A DNA stretch of 43,439 nt from NCBI GenBank assembly GCA_024225035.1, contig JAAEMX010000276.1, positions 1 to 43,439 of the forward strand, given 5' to 3'. The position numbers and the translations under genes were made by a program. Shown here in pieces: positions 26,412 to 36,576 of this stretch. Each line of letters begins with the position of its first letter. Position 1 is the first letter of the stretch. The notes beneath the pieces were generated by a model. That model searched no databases. It was not told where the DNA came from and saw nothing but the letters and a program-made list of their open reading frames with translations. This DNA comes from Lentisphaerota bacterium (GTDB lineage: Bacteria; Verrucomicrobiota; Lentisphaeria; Victivallales; Victivallaceae).

Positions 26412-29400
26412 TTATATTCTCAAATCATCCCATTTTTTCTGCAGACGTTTTGCTGACACCTTTTCCAAAGGTCTGACCTCTGGGGCGAAGGCAGCAATAC
26501 GAAATTCTTCCAGCATCAGCCAGAATTCTTTCAATTCAAATGCCTTGCTAAAGTCATCAACCATTTGCATAGCAAGTCCAAAACGCTCGGTAAACAGCTC
26601 AATAGACCTCATTTTTTCACGGTCTTTAAAAGGAGCGCTAAGCATACGTTCTGTTCGTATTTTTAAAGCTTTTAAATATCTTGGGTAACGCTGCCATACT
26701 TCATTCTCAAGCAGAAATCCCGGACGGAATAAAAATTCCAGTTGATCTCTGATATCTTCGACGCTCTCTTGCCCCACATTGTTAAGCTCTGCCTTGCGCA
26801 GCAACTCCTGAACCGCATCATAAGCTTCAACCATACTCTCAATAGCATTAATTCTGCTCATCGCAAGTTCACCAATTTCACAACGTGTAACTTCAACCCG
26901 ATCATCAAAGACTTCTGAGGTTCGAATGTCAATTCTGCCTTCATCAGTTAAAGTGTCACGCACCGCAGAAAATATAAAATCGCCAATAAAGCGCTTTTTC
27001 TTGTCACTCATAAATAGAGTCAATTGAACTTCACGCGGCAACTTACAGGCTGATTTAAGGTATTTTATAAGAGATCCGTACTGAAGACAAAATAATCTAT
27101 ACAGGCCAGCTTCATGCTGCTGATCAGCTTCACGTCTTTCAAGAAACACCTGCCTGCCAACGCTGTTTTCTTCATCAACAAGAGCTGAATATCCTTCACG
27201 TCCAGCTTCGCCACCAAGAGATATTTTTTCCGGTACGCCACCTTCGGGCCACTCAGTCAGACCTTCAAGAACCCATTCCCCTGCTCCGCTGACTGATCCG
27301 CTTAATTGTGATCCTGCTCCTGCAGGCACATCTTCAGTAAAACCCTTTATTTTACCCTTGACATCACATACCGCAATCTTCATATTAAGGCATTCTGGAA
27401 CTTTGTCTCTATTAAAATCTCCAGACTTTACTGTTATCTCCGCATAATCAGAAAGAAATTCTGCCAAAGAATGCAGTAAAGGTTGTTCACGTAAGTAAGT
27501 GTCTTTAAAAAATTCAGCCTTAAAAATTCTTGCCGTCTCAGCAGCCGGGTTACAATATCGTCTTTTTGACTTAGGGAGAGATTTTATTAAATATTCAACT
27601 TTTTCTGTGAGCATTCCAGGCACTCCCCAGTCGAGGCTGCTTTCTGATATCAGATTCAACTCTTCTTCAGGAGCAACAACGCTAACACCGTCACCATCTT
27701 CTCCGGGAGAAAAACGGTACATTAATCTGAAATTGTGTCCTGAGAACTCCATTTTATCAGGATATTCCTCCCAGTCCACGGGAGTGAACATTTCCTGCAT
27801 GGCTTCTTCTTCCTTCATGCATATATCTGACTTAGACTTCTGCAGCCACTTTTCAAGTGATTTTGTAGAATTAACATTTTCAGGAATAATTTTATCAAAA
27901 TGTTTATATACAGCATCAGGTTCCCAAACAGTATCAGGACGGCGTATTTTTGCTTCCATTGTCCGAATTTTGCGGATCATCCGGCGGTGATTTTTAAGCC
28001 ACCTCGCACGTGTATAAAGATTACCGGGAACAAGACCTTCCCGTATAAAAATCTCGCGAGCCTCCGCCATTTTTAGAGCACCGTAATGAACACGTCTACC
28101 GTCATGAATAAGTAATCCACCAGAGCTTACTCGTTCTCTGGCATAAACAAAACCAGCTCGACTGTTCCAGTGGATATTATCATAAATATTTCTGCATAAA
28201 TGCGGTGCAACCTCTTCAAGCCACTCGGGTTTTATCTTGGCATTCTGACGGGCAAAAACCCGAGTGGTGCTCACCAGTGCAAATGTCATAACCCACTTGG
28301 GTATATCTTTTTTATTGAACAAGCATGACCCCGGAAACAAATGGAATTTACGTTCTCGAGTGCCGATATACTCCATTTCTTCACTATCATACATCCCAAT
28401 ATGATCCGGAATACCGGACAGAATTGCCTTATGAATCACGTCATAACACCTGACATCGAGCAAACGGTCACGCATTTTTATTCTTGGCAGGTTTACATCT
28501 GCAGCAGAATCAGAAATATCTTGAGTAAGGTTAATCCATTCCCGAATACGCTTGTAGTTGATAAAATTGCTACGACACAAACGACGCATTCCGCTGTTTG
28601 ACATTCCAGTCTGACGATTTTCCTGCAGAAAGTTCCATAAGTTCACAATACTTATGTAGTCGGAGTCACTGTCCATCCACTGTCGATGGGCCTGATCGGC
28701 AGCCTGTTGCTGTTCAACAGGACGTTCCCTTGGGTCTTGAATACTTAAATAAGTAGAAATCGCAATTATTTCAGGCATAACCTTTAACTGTTCTGACTCG
28801 CAAACCATTTTTGCTAAATGAGGATCAAGCGGCAAACGGGCAATTTTTCTTCCACTCTCAGTAATTCTGCCGCGCTCATCTATAGCACAGATATCACGCA
28901 AAGCACGGTAACCTTCGCGCACCAATGCCGCCTGTGGAGGATCAATAAAAGGAAAATGTTCGATTCGTGGCAAACGCAGCATAGCCATCTGCAGTATGAC
29001 TCCCGCCAGTGAGGTACGCCGTATTTCAGGATCAGTAAACTCCTGACTTGATTCAAGTGCCTCTTCTGAATAAAGGTACACACAAATTCCTTCAGTTATG
29101 CGTCCGCAGCGACCTCTTCGCTGTCTGGCACTGGCCTGCGATACCTGCTCAACCTGAAGTTCCTGAATTTGTGTTCTAGGGTTGTAACGGCTTAAACGCA
29201 CCTGCCCGCTGTCAATAACGTAATGAATACCGGGAATCGTAATTGAAGTTTCAGCCACATTAGTCGCCAATATAATTCGTCGCCGTCCTCCCGGGCTGAA
29301 CACCCGCTGCTGATCACTCATGCTGAGCCGCCCATAGAGCGGAAGGATTTCAGTATCAGCCAACCTTCTGCCTGTCAGCAAGTCTCCGGCGTCACGTATT

Positions 29401-30308
29401 TCTCTTTCTCCTGGTAGAAAAACAAGAATATCTCCCTTGGCGTCAACCTCTGATACCCAGTTAACAGCCCTCGCAATATGTGCAGAAAGGTCTTCATCTT
29501 TTTCCGGAGGCAAAAAGAAATCATCAACAGGATATGTTCGACCCTCAACAGTCATAATCGGCGCATTATCAAAAAAGTCAGCAAAATTTTCAGCATCAAG
29601 AGTTGCCGAGGAAATAATAACTTTAAGCTCCGGGCGTTGCTGCAAGAGATTTTTAAGATATCCCAGAATGAAGTCAATATTCAAACTGCGCTCATGCGCT
29701 TCATCAATAATCAACGTTTCATACTGCAACAAGTCAGGGTCATTCTGAGTTTCAGCTAACAAAATACCGTCTGTCATAAACTTGATGACAGTTTTTTCGC
29801 TAATCCTGTCGTCAAACCGAACCTGGTATCCTACCTCAGCACCAGCTGCTACATTTAACTCTGTCGCAACCCTGCGGGCCATTGCGGTTGCAGCTAACCG
29901 GCGTGGCTGAGTACAACCTATTCTGCCAAAGCGTCCTGCACCTGCTTCAAGCACCACCTTTGGCAACTGAGTAGTTTTCCCAGAACCAGTAGATCCACAG
30001 ACAATTATGACCTGATTTCCCTGAATGAGTTTCTTAATATCTTCGGCTCGTTGTGAAACAGGCAGCTCTTCAGGATAACTGATATTAAGTTTATCCGCAA
30101 TACCTTTTAGACTACGCTTCAAAGCATTCTTGTGCAGCCATTTCAATTTTTCAATTATCTTATCTACAGGCTGTGCAGCATGCAAACGACGGCGAGCTGT
30201 TTTCAATCGGTAGTGAATATCCTGACGGTCACGCAACAGGAATTCCTGAGCGTCTCTTTCGATCTCATGTAATATTTTTTTAATTTCGGCTGTATTTTCA
30301 ACTGTCAT
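26412..30308 (-). CDS. hrpA: ATP-dependent RNA helicase HrpA (DEAH box)
   Basis: 1298 residues, the same size as E. coli HrpA (1300). Walker A GSTGSGKTTQLPK at 105-117, TQPRRLAA at 133-140, DEAH at 202-205, SATLDAENFADFF, motif V/VI region ATNVAETSITIPG and QRRGRCGR, then the HA2/OB region (SRLYLYSEEAL-type ICVYLYSEE) and a long C-terminal HrpA-specific domain from about 650. HrpA unwinds mRNA structures and rescues collided or stalled ribosomes, so it is a functional companion of the small GGQ protein in this window although not in its operon. The start has no strong binding site. Convergent with the permease gene and downstream of the PEP synthase relic. Confidence 0.96.
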   Translation of the reverse strand: MTVENTAEIKKILHEIERDAQEFLLRDRQDIHYRLKTARRRLHAAQPVDKIIEKLKWLHKNALKRSLKGIADKLNISYPEELPVSQRAEDIKKLIQGNQVIIVCGSTGSGKTTQLPKVVLEAGAGRFGRIGCTQPRRLAATAMARRVATELNVAAGAEVGYQVRFDDRISEKTVIKFMTDGILLAETQNDPDLLQYETLIIDEAHERSLNIDFILGYLKNLLQQRPELKVIISSATLDAENFADFFDNAPIMTVEGRTYPVDDFFLPPEKDEDLSAHIARAVNWVSEVDAKGDILVFLPGEREIRDAGDLLTGRRLADTEILPLYGRLSMSDQQRVFSPGGRRRIILATNVAETSITIPGIHYVIDSGQVRLSRYNPRTQIQELQVEQVSQASARQRRGRCGRITEGICVYLYSEEALESSQEFTDPEIRRTSLAGVILQMAMLRLPRIEHFPFIDPPQAALVREGYRALRDICAIDERGRITESGRKIARLPLDPHLAKMVCESEQLKVMPEIIAISTYLSIQDPRERPVEQQQAADQAHRQWMDSDSDYISIVNLWNFLQENRQTGMSNSGMRRLCRSNFINYKRIREWINLTQDISDSAADVNLPRIKMRDRLLDVRCYDVIHKAILSGIPDHIGMYDSEEMEYIGTRERKFHLFPGSCLFNKKDIPKWVMTFALVSTTRVFARQNAKIKPEWLEEVAPHLCRNIYDNIHWNSRAGFVYARERVSSGGLLIHDGRRVHYGALKMAEAREIFIREGLVPGNLYTRARWLKNHRRMIRKIRTMEAKIRRPDTVWEPDAVYKHFDKIIPENVNSTKSLEKWLQKSKSDICMKEEEAMQEMFTPVDWEEYPDKMEFSGHNFRLMYRFSPGEDGDGVSVVAPEEELNLISESSLDWGVPGMLTEKVEYLIKSLPKSKRRYCNPAAETARIFKAEFFKDTYLREQPLLHSLAEFLSDYAEITVKSGDFNRDKVPECLNMKIAVCDVKGKIKGFTEDVPAGAGSQLSGSVSGAGEWVLEGLTEWPEGGVPEKISLGGEAGREGYSALVDEENSVGRQVFLERREADQQHEAGLYRLFCLQYGSLIKYLKSACKLPREVQLTLFMSDKKKRFIGDFIFSAVRDTLTDEGRIDIRTSEVFDDRVEVTRCEIGELAMSRINAIESMVEAYDAVQELLRKAELNNVGQESVEDIRDQLEFLFRPGFLLENEVWQRYPRYLKALKIRTERMLSAPFKDREKMRSIELFTERFGLAMQMVDDFSKAFELKEFWLMLEEFRIAAFAPEVRPLEKVSAKRLQKKWDDLRI

Positions 30309-30384
30309 AGCTAATCAATGTTTAGTTTGTACACAAATAACAGCCTGTAAGTTACTCCATTTATAAGAAATTAGCAAGGGGAAA

Positions 30385-32260
30385 CTACTGGAAAGTGATG
30401 ATACTCAAATAACCATCAATTGTAATTTTATCACCATTCTTTATTTTAGAAGCCGCAGCAGGCACTCCAGGCACACAGGACAAGCCGTATTCACGAGCAA
30501 TTATTGCACCAATCAGCATGCCCGATGCCAGCAGCCAATGGAGCCACAAATGTCATTTCAGGACCAATAGAGTCACAAACCAGTATCTCGCCCTTTTGAA
30601 AATTAAATAAGTCATCAAACTTTTCGATAACTCTTGCTTTGCCAACTGCAAAACCTTTACCTGCTGGCTTCCATACCAACTGGCGAAATTTAACTCCCAT
30701 GTCATCGTAACTATTTTTAGGCTCTGCAATAGGCGGAGTTTCAATTTTCGGCAATGGAGTTCGGATTTGCTTCAAGAATTCTGTTCTCAAATCATAATTC
30801 AAGAAGATCCTTTGCAAATTGCTGCTCTTCAGGCAAAAAAGCCTTAAAGTAGCCATCCAACATTCTGAAATCTGTAGTAAGGCGTTTACTATCAGCTCCG
30901 GCAAGTCTTTTAAAAAGCTCAAAAAAACTTTTAGGGATACTGTCATAGCTCTGAAAATCATGCTCATAAATAATGCCTCCCACTTTGATAATACCTTTTT
31001 TCAAAGTTGAACTAATATTGCCTGCAAACACAGCAAGGTCGTCAGCCAATTGCTGAAGTTCGCTATTACGGTTAAGGCTAATCATATTATCAGGCCGCAA
31101 TAAATCAACAAACTCATAAGGGTCTTTGGCCTGAACCTTATGATTATAAAATTCACCAAAAAAAAGCGCACTCCGTGTCCAAATGGGATACAGTAGTTTT
31201 CATAGGCTTTCTGATACTTAGTAAATTCTTTTCTTCGCCCATTTATTTCAACCAGCAATTCATTATCAGCAAATTTTCTAAGATTAATTTTTCCCATTCT
31301 CAAGCTAGCATCGTCCATAGCCGGAAGCACTATATTTATCAAATTTTCATGCATTAGCTGCAGCTTATCAAACCCCATAGTCAAATTTTTGTAGTAAGAA
31401 CGCTGATCATTAGAATCCTGTACTTTTTGTATAATTGGCCTTGATTACAGTATATCCTTTCTGGTCCACTCTGTGTCACGAGGCTGCCCAAAATACTCTT
31501 CCTGTCGAATTGCCTCACCAGCCACTAACATCGTCTCAGACTCAGCGATTGGAGAAACACACTGAAGCTCAAGAGGCAAATCAACAAGCTTCACTCCAGC
31601 GGCATCAGGAATCATATATTTTTCTCTGTCCTTTGGCACAAAGTATGAAGCTATTGACAAATTCTCACGCCTTATTTCCCTGCGATCGGGCTCTACAGTA
31701 CCATCAACCATTCCTTGATTCATCCCATAAACTGATTCAACCATTGAGCAATCAGCCCTATCAGGGCTAATCGAAAAGGTCACTCCGGAAGCATTACCAA
31801 CAACGATAGCCTGAATGAGCACCGCCATAGAACTACGAAACGGATCAAGACCTATTTCTCTCTGATAAAGCAAAGCTGAAACAGACCAAAGCGAAGCCCA
31901 AATTATCTTCCAAGGGAGAAGAGGAGCGCACATCAACTGCCATGCCTTTAAAACGCTTAGAAATTTACTCTCAAATTCAGGTGTCAGTTTCATCCGCAAA
32001 AATACATTTTTAAACCTTAAAGATCTATCCCAAAGTTCTTCCCAACGCAGGTGTTATAATGATTTTCGCTTAAATTAACCTAGGACATACATATCTACGC
32101 CTGAATTTTTCACTTGCTCTAGATAGGCCTCACAGCTCAGAGCTGCAGAGTCAGGAACCTTAGCCCCGCTCTGACGCAACCTCGCTAAATTCCAGGTTTT
32201 CTCTCCGACTAAATGTCAATTTGCCTTAAATGCAGCATCCAGCTCAATAAAATATTTCAT
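30385..32260 (-). pseudogene. Phosphoenolpyruvate synthase / pyruvate phosphate dikinase-like enzyme, decayed
   Basis: Pieces of one PEP synthase-like protein occur in order on the minus strand in several frames. From 32260: MKYFIELDAAFKAN, an in-frame TGA, then LVGEKTWNLARLRQSGAKVP and stop. From about 32057: RWEELWDRSLRFKNVFLRMK and an ATP-grasp part with MAVLIQAIVVGNASGVTFSI (31445-31999). Then helical parts in 31082-31384 and 30792-31100. The phosphohistidine-domain part FRQLVWKPAGKGFAVGKARV runs to GEILVCDSIGPEMTFVAPLA. After another shift come GAIIAREYG and KNGDKITIDGYLSIITF, ending at TAG 30385-30387. At least four frameshifts, one nonsense codon and missing segments; the remaining length would code for about 620 residues against 750-900 in the family. 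Non-functional. Confidence 0.88.
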
Positions 32261-32264
32261 TATT

Positions 32265-32717
32265 CTAGTGCATGTGGATTTCGGTTACTTCCTGAAAGTT
32301 CTCGACAAAGAAATAGGTATCTACTTGCATTTCAAAAAAAGCGGTAGTTGGTGAGTTTGAAAAATCGCGTACCAATGGATGCCTTTTTATAAATGCAGAG
32401 CGATATTTTTCAAGTTTAGCTCCATCAGTAACTTCCAAAGCATGCCCCAAGGCATTAACTCCTTTGGTGGTCATAAAGTCATCTGGTTTATTATCACGGT
32501 TATCAATCAATAGCGAAGCAAGCGGTGATTTTTTAAGATTAACATATTTTCGCGTAGTATGCGGGGTAGCAAAAATAATATTTCTTCCTTCATCAATTAC
32601 CAGAAAGGCAACTATGTTGGCATAAGGCTGTCCCACCATCATCGTTGCCAGTACACCAAAGTTAGCAGACTTCACCAATTCAATAACTTCACGCATATAA
32701 TGTGATTCATGAACCAT
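32265..32717 (-). CDS. FMN-binding split-barrel protein (pyridoxamine 5'-phosphate oxidase-like)
   Basis: 150 residues from the ATG at 32717, preferred because GGAGGA is 5 bases upstream; a GTG at 32729 lies before that binding site. The split-barrel pattern is visible: FGVLATMMVGQPYANIVAFL, IIFATPHTTRKYVNLKKSPL, ASLLIDNRDN, GHALEVTDG, and the final strand FFEMQVDTYFFVENF. Members bind FMN, F420 or haem and include general flavin reductases and haem-utilisation proteins (HugZ-like). The particular reaction is unknown. Only four bases separate its stop from the head of the dead PEP synthase gene, so the two may once have formed an operon. Confidence 0.85.
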   Translation of the reverse strand: MVHESHYMREVIELVKSANFGVLATMMVGQPYANIVAFLVIDEGRNIIFATPHTTRKYVNLKKSPLASLLIDNRDNKPDDFMTTKGVNALGHALEVTDGAKLEKYRSAFIKRHPLVRDFSNSPTTAFFEMQVDTYFFVENFQEVTEIHMH

Positions 32718-32833
32718 AATTTCCTCCACAATAATAGATTCATGTTAATGCAATCAACTCTAATATAATTATTTTAACGCGTGAATAGTTTAATAACAAG
32801 CAGAAAACAGGTATAACAAAATCAGCAGCACAA

Positions 32834-32866
32834 AAAAAGGGACGCCCCCCAAAGAGAAGCGTCACA
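32834..32866 (-). terminator. Probable terminator after dapA
   Basis: GACGC (32841-32845) and GCGTC (32859-32863) form a short GC stem with a 13-base loop. On the minus strand it is followed by CCTTTTTTT. It lies 18 bases beyond the dapA stop. Confidence 0.6.
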
Positions 32867-32883
32867 AAAGTCAAAAAAACGAA

Positions 32884-33753
32884 TCAGATGATACCACAAC
32901 GTTGCAGAGTAGCAGCAAGCTTTTCACGATTGCTGTCACTGATTCTGCACAACGGCAAGCGGTATTCCTCCTGAATCAATCCAGCCATAGCCATGGCTGT
33001 TTTGATAGGAATTGGATTGCTTTCTATAAACTCGTCACGGAACAAGCAATAGAAACGTTTATGTAATTCCATCGCTGTAGCGACATCGCCTCTGGCAAAA
33101 GCATCTACCATGTTCTTCATTTCAGCCGGTATGAGATTTGAAGCAACACTAATAATACCTTTAGCGCCTACAGACATCATCGGAATGGTCAACGCATCGT
33201 CACCACTCAGAATAGTAATGTCACACAGATCCAGAATCGCAGAAACCCGCTCAGTGCTGCCTCCGGCCTCTTTAACTGCAATGATATTCTCATTTTGGCT
33301 CAGACGAACCACAGTCTCAACGGCAATCGGCACACCTGAACGACCAGGTACATTATACAATACAACCGGCAGGCCAGTCTCATCGGCCACCATCGAAAAG
33401 TGACGATAAAGTCCTTCCTGAGTCGGTTTATTGTAATAAGGAGTCACTTGCAAAGTAGCATCAGCTCCAGCAGCCTTTGCATGTTTAGTGAGTTCCACAG
33501 CTTCCTTTGTTGAATTGGCTCCGGTTCCAGCGATGATTTGACAACGCTTGGCAGCCACTTCAATCACGGTTTCGATAACCTTTTCGTGCTCCTTGAAATC
33601 AAGGGTCGGGGATTCTCCGGTAGTACCAACAGGTACTAACCCATCAACGCCGGCGACTATCTGCGCTTCAACTATTGCGCGCAGTTTCCCATAGTCCACA
33701 GCGCCATTCGAGAACGGTGTAATCAATGCTGTGTAAACACCTTGCAATTGCAT
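32884..33753 (-). CDS. dapA: 4-hydroxy-tetrahydrodipicolinate synthase
   Basis: Condenses pyruvate and aspartate semialdehyde, the first committed step of lysine and diaminopimelate synthesis. 289 residues, normal length. GTTGESPTL with Thr44 and Thr45, YYNKP, catalytic Tyr133 in VLYNVPGRSG and the Schiff-base lysine Lys161 in IIAVKEAGG; SGDDALTIPMMSVGAKGIIS follows. The arginine of VPGRSG (carboxylate binding) is present, which favours true DapA over other aldolases of the family. AGGAGC precedes the ATG. It has a terminator of its own, and no other dap gene is near. Confidence 0.94.
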   Translation of the reverse strand: MQLQGVYTALITPFSNGAVDYGKLRAIVEAQIVAGVDGLVPVGTTGESPTLDFKEHEKVIETVIEVAAKRCQIIAGTGANSTKEAVELTKHAKAAGADATLQVTPYYNKPTQEGLYRHFSMVADETGLPVVLYNVPGRSGVPIAVETVVRLSQNENIIAVKEAGGSTERVSAILDLCDITILSGDDALTIPMMSVGAKGIISVASNLIPAEMKNMVDAFARGDVATAMELHKRFYCLFRDEFIESNPIPIKTAMAMAGLIQEEYRLPLCRISDSNREKLAATLQRCGII

Positions 33754-33866
33754 AGCAGCTCCTATCGTATTTCTTAATTTTTTCTATATTAACTATAGTA
33801 TTAGAGTATAGCTTTTTTAATTTAGCTGAAATATAAAATATTGCAACAATTTGCAGCAAATAATTT

Positions 33867-34823
33867 TTAATTAACTACGTTGATTGGTTCACCTCGCTGA
33901 AAACTTTCAACGTTTTCATATGCAATCTTGAGCAACCTATGCCTGGCCTCAAGCGTTGCCCATGCCAAATGTGGAGTAATGTAACAGTTCTTTGCCGTAA
34001 GCAATGGGTTACCTGCTTTAGGGGGCTCTGTTGAAAGAACATCAACTCCAGCTCCGGCAATAATTCCGTTGTTCAGAGCCTCAGCAAGCTCTGCTTCATT
34101 AATAAGACCACCCCGAGCCGTATTTATAAGAAAAGCTGAACTTTTCATCAACTTTAGATGCTTAAAATTAACAATGCCAGAATTGTCATTAGTTAAAGGA
34201 CAATTCAGCGAAAGCACATCACTTCTTGCAAAGAGTTCTTCAAGACTAACAGCCTCATATCCTGCCGCAGTAATTTTAGATTCTGTTCTGGAATGGCAAA
34301 TAACCTTCATTCCCAAAGCTGATGCTACAGCGGCCACCCGCTGACCAATAGCCCCAAAACCAAGCAATCCAAAAGTTTTTCCAGCAAGCTCAACCAGTTC
34401 TCCTTTCCAGTAGCAAAAATCGTTAGCATTAACCCATTCACCACTTTTAGCACTTTCCGAATGTTGAGCCACTCGATGAGTTAAATTCATCAAATGTGCG
34501 AAAACGGCCTGAACAACTGATTCTGTACTGTATCCAGGAACATTAGTGACTGTAACACCATATTCTCTGGCTGCATCAATATCAACCACATTATAACCAG
34601 TAGCTATAACACCAATATATTTCAAACCGGGCAAAGCAACAATAATTTCCCTACTGAAAACAGTCTTATTGGTAATTGCTATTCTATATCCTCTCGCACG
34701 CTCAACAACAAACTCATAAGGAGTTCTATCGTAAACTTTGAGGTGACCAAGGCTTTCAAAACAATTCCAACTGATATCACCGGGATTTGCAGTGAATCCA
34801 TCAAGCACTACTATTTTATTCAT
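33867..34823 (-). CDS. D-2-hydroxyacid dehydrogenase (glycerate dehydrogenase-like)
   Basis: 318 residues. Reversible NAD(P)-dependent reduction of 2-oxo acids such as hydroxypyruvate. Nucleotide-binding GLLGFGAIGQRVAAV at 152-166, substrate arginine in TARGG (Arg237), glutamate in LSTEPP (Glu266) and the acid/base histidine in ITPHLAW (His285). Length and GVIATGYNVVDIDAA in the catalytic domain resemble hydroxypyruvate/glycerate dehydrogenases more than PGDH, which is longer. GGAGTC lies upstream of the ATG. It runs in the same direction as dapA with a gap of about 110 bases and no obvious terminator between them. Confidence 0.9.
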   Translation of the reverse strand: MNKIVVLDGFTANPGDISWNCFESLGHLKVYDRTPYEFVVERARGYRIAITNKTVFSREIIVALPGLKYIGVIATGYNVVDIDAAREYGVTVTNVPGYSTESVVQAVFAHLMNLTHRVAQHSESAKSGEWVNANDFCYWKGELVELAGKTFGLLGFGAIGQRVAAVASALGMKVICHSRTESKITAAGYEAVSLEELFARSDVLSLNCPLTNDNSGIVNFKHLKLMKSSAFLINTARGGLINEAELAEALNNGIIAGAGVDVLSTEPPKAGNPLLTAKNCYITPHLAWATLEARHRLLKIAYENVESFQRGEPINVVN

Positions 34824-34956
34824 AAAAAGACTCCGTTGTATGCATTGTTCTCCGTTAAAATGCCCTCAATATCGTGTTTTTCCAGAAACTTTAAAAGAAA
34901 TTTGATGACAACTATTGAAATTTCAAAAAAGACAAGCATATTTCAAGTCCAGTTGT

Positions 34957-35032
34957 GCTCCGGTAGCTCAGAGGATAGAGCACCTGATTTCTAATCAGGT
35001 GGTCACAGGTTCGAATCCTGTCCGGAGTACCA
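34957..35032 (+). tRNA. tRNA-Arg (UCU), integration site
   Basis: 76-base cloverleaf: acceptor GCTCCGG/CCGGAGT (first pair G-U), D arm TAGCTCAGAGGATAGAGC, anticodon stem CCTGA/TCAGG with loop TTTCTAA giving UCU, T arm ACAGG-TTCGAAT-CCTGT and encoded CCA. Its 3' half from 34989 is duplicated at 42360, showing an element integrated here. The gene itself is left intact. Possible promoter TTGAAA (34915-34920) and CATATT (34937-34942). Confidence 0.96.
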
Positions 35033-35039
35033 TTTTTTT
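34989..35039 (+). repeat. attL: 51-bp attachment repeat in tRNA-Arg
   Basis: Starts TTCTAATCAGGTGG within the anticodon loop and runs through CCA and seven T. It matches 42360-42410 base for base. The left copy completes a working tRNA gene, as expected of an integrase that uses a tRNA 3' end. Confidence 0.93.
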
Positions 35040-35109
35040 TTGCCTTTTTCATAACAATTTCCCCTCAAATTTGCCTTTTCAGCCTTGTTGCGGTATATTG
35101 CCCTAGTTT

Positions 35110-35148
35110 TTTAAAAAGGGTACAAATAGGCTTTAAAAAGGGTACAAA
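35110..35148 (+). repeat. Two direct repeats before the integrase gene
   Basis: TTTAAAAAGGGTACAAA occurs at 35110-35126 and 35132-35148, a spacing of 22 bases or two helical turns. They lie between attL and the integrase start, where arm-type integrase sites or autoregulatory operators are expected. Confidence 0.7.
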
Positions 35149-35153
35149 AATTT

Positions 35154-36461
35154 ATGGGTAGCACTGGACGTAAAAACACTGGCAGAATTTTCATTAGAGC
35201 CAACAAATATTATTTACGGTATAGGATCAACGACAAAGAAAAAACCGTATCCTTAGGCATTAAAACTGATCAAGCAGACGCAAAAAACAAAGCCAAGAAG
35301 GAAGCGGCTAAGTACCTCCCAATATTAGAGGCTCAGACAAGGAAAGAAGTCGCTGCACATGTCGCTATAGCCAAAAGGCTGGAAAAAGAACGTCAACACC
35401 TTCCTCTTAGCGATGCATGGAAAATATTTGAGGCAAGTCCATTCCGACCTCACTGCAGCACTAAAACTCTTGCCGGACATAAACAAAAATTTACTCATTT
35501 CATCAACTGGCTTGGTCAGAATATTCCGCTTATAGACCGGATTGATAAAATAGACAGTAGTATCACCGCTAACTATGCTGCCAGTCTCACCAAAATTAGT
35601 GGCAGAAACTATAATGCGTACATTGGTAGCCTAAAGTTAATATTCAAAACTCTGCTTCAGCAAAGAAAAATTGAAACGAATCCATTTGACTGCATTGTAA
35701 AACGACCTCTTGAAACTGTCTCGAAAGCAGACTTTGATGATGAGCAAATGGAGGCAATACTTACTACATTTGAAGATAGCAAACTTCATTTAATGCATAA
35801 AACAGAAACTGAAACGTTATATTACCTTGGAACTTATACTGGGTTACGCCTGAATGATTGTGTTCTGTCTGAATGGAAAGATTATAACCTGAAGACCAAG
35901 CTAATTACCTGCATTCCATACAAAACACGTAAAAGCAACCGCTCGGTCATAATCCCTATGCATCCTACCCTTTTAAAAAAGCTAAAAGAACTGAAGAAGG
36001 AAAATAACAGTAAATATATTCTGCCTGAAATTGCCTCCCGGTACCAATACAATGAAACCGGAGTCAAAAAAGACGTAATAAAAGTATTGGAGTATGCTGG
36101 TATCATAGAAGCCATATGCAAAGAGGACACTCCCAAAGATGCTGTCAGAAAACGTGAAAAACGTAAACTATATGGTTTTCATTCCCTCCGTCACCGCTTT
36201 GTTACCAATTGCGCAAAAGCTGGAGTACCACTAGCAGCGGTCCAAGCAATAGTAGGACACGGTAATCCCACAATTACACGCGTTTATACCCATATTGGAA
36301 CAAATAGTCTCAAAGACGCCATTCAGGCCCAAAATTCTGAACAAGACAAAGTAAATGTTTTACCAGAAGCCCAAAAACTCCTAAAAATTAAAAAGTTGCT
36401 TGAAAGCAAGAAAAAACCTTCACAACTTGATAAAAAAGTATTAAAAATAGTCACGGAATAA
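35154..36461 (+). CDS. Tyrosine recombinase / integrase
   Basis: 435 residues. An N-terminal arm-binding-like part (RIFIRANKYYLRYRINDKEK) is followed by a core-binding SAM-like domain (about 85-185) and the catalytic domain. Catalytic residues can be placed: Arg232 in YTGLRLNDC, a lysine near 259 (YKTRKSNRSV), His343 and Arg346 in FHSLRHRF, His369 in VGHGNPT and the nucleophile Tyr378 in RVYTHIG. All are present, so it should be active. Its gene lies 115 bases from attL. The first 28 bases of the gene recur at 42513, and the upstream region is also similar there, so the neighbouring element had a closely related integrase. A C-terminal lysine-rich tail of about 50 residues extends beyond Tyr378. 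Confidence 0.94.
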   Translation: MGSTGRKNTGRIFIRANKYYLRYRINDKEKTVSLGIKTDQADAKNKAKKEAAKYLPILEAQTRKEVAAHVAIAKRLEKERQHLPLSDAWKIFEASPFRPHCSTKTLAGHKQKFTHFINWLGQNIPLIDRIDKIDSSITANYAASLTKISGRNYNAYIGSLKLIFKTLLQQRKIETNPFDCIVKRPLETVSKADFDDEQMEAILTTFEDSKLHLMHKTETETLYYLGTYTGLRLNDCVLSEWKDYNLKTKLITCIPYKTRKSNRSVIIPMHPTLLKKLKELKKENNSKYILPEIASRYQYNETGVKKDVIKVLEYAGIIEAICKEDTPKDAVRKREKRKLYGFHSLRHRFVTNCAKAGVPLAAVQAIVGHGNPTITRVYTHIGTNSLKDAIQAQNSEQDKVNVLPEAQKLLKIKKLLESKKKPSQLDKKVLKIVTE

Positions 36462-36576
36462 TTTAATACATTATTAAATGACATAACCCCAAAATGAGAA
36501 CAAGACAAAATTAATGTTAAAGTGATTATCATTTAAAATATTCAAACATAATTTTTGTCATAAATAATCAAAGTTA

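Noticed and set aside
27499..27990. 163-codon plus-strand frame opposite hrpA
   Set aside because: Antisense shadow of a long conserved gene; serine-rich low-quality sequence without a start site.
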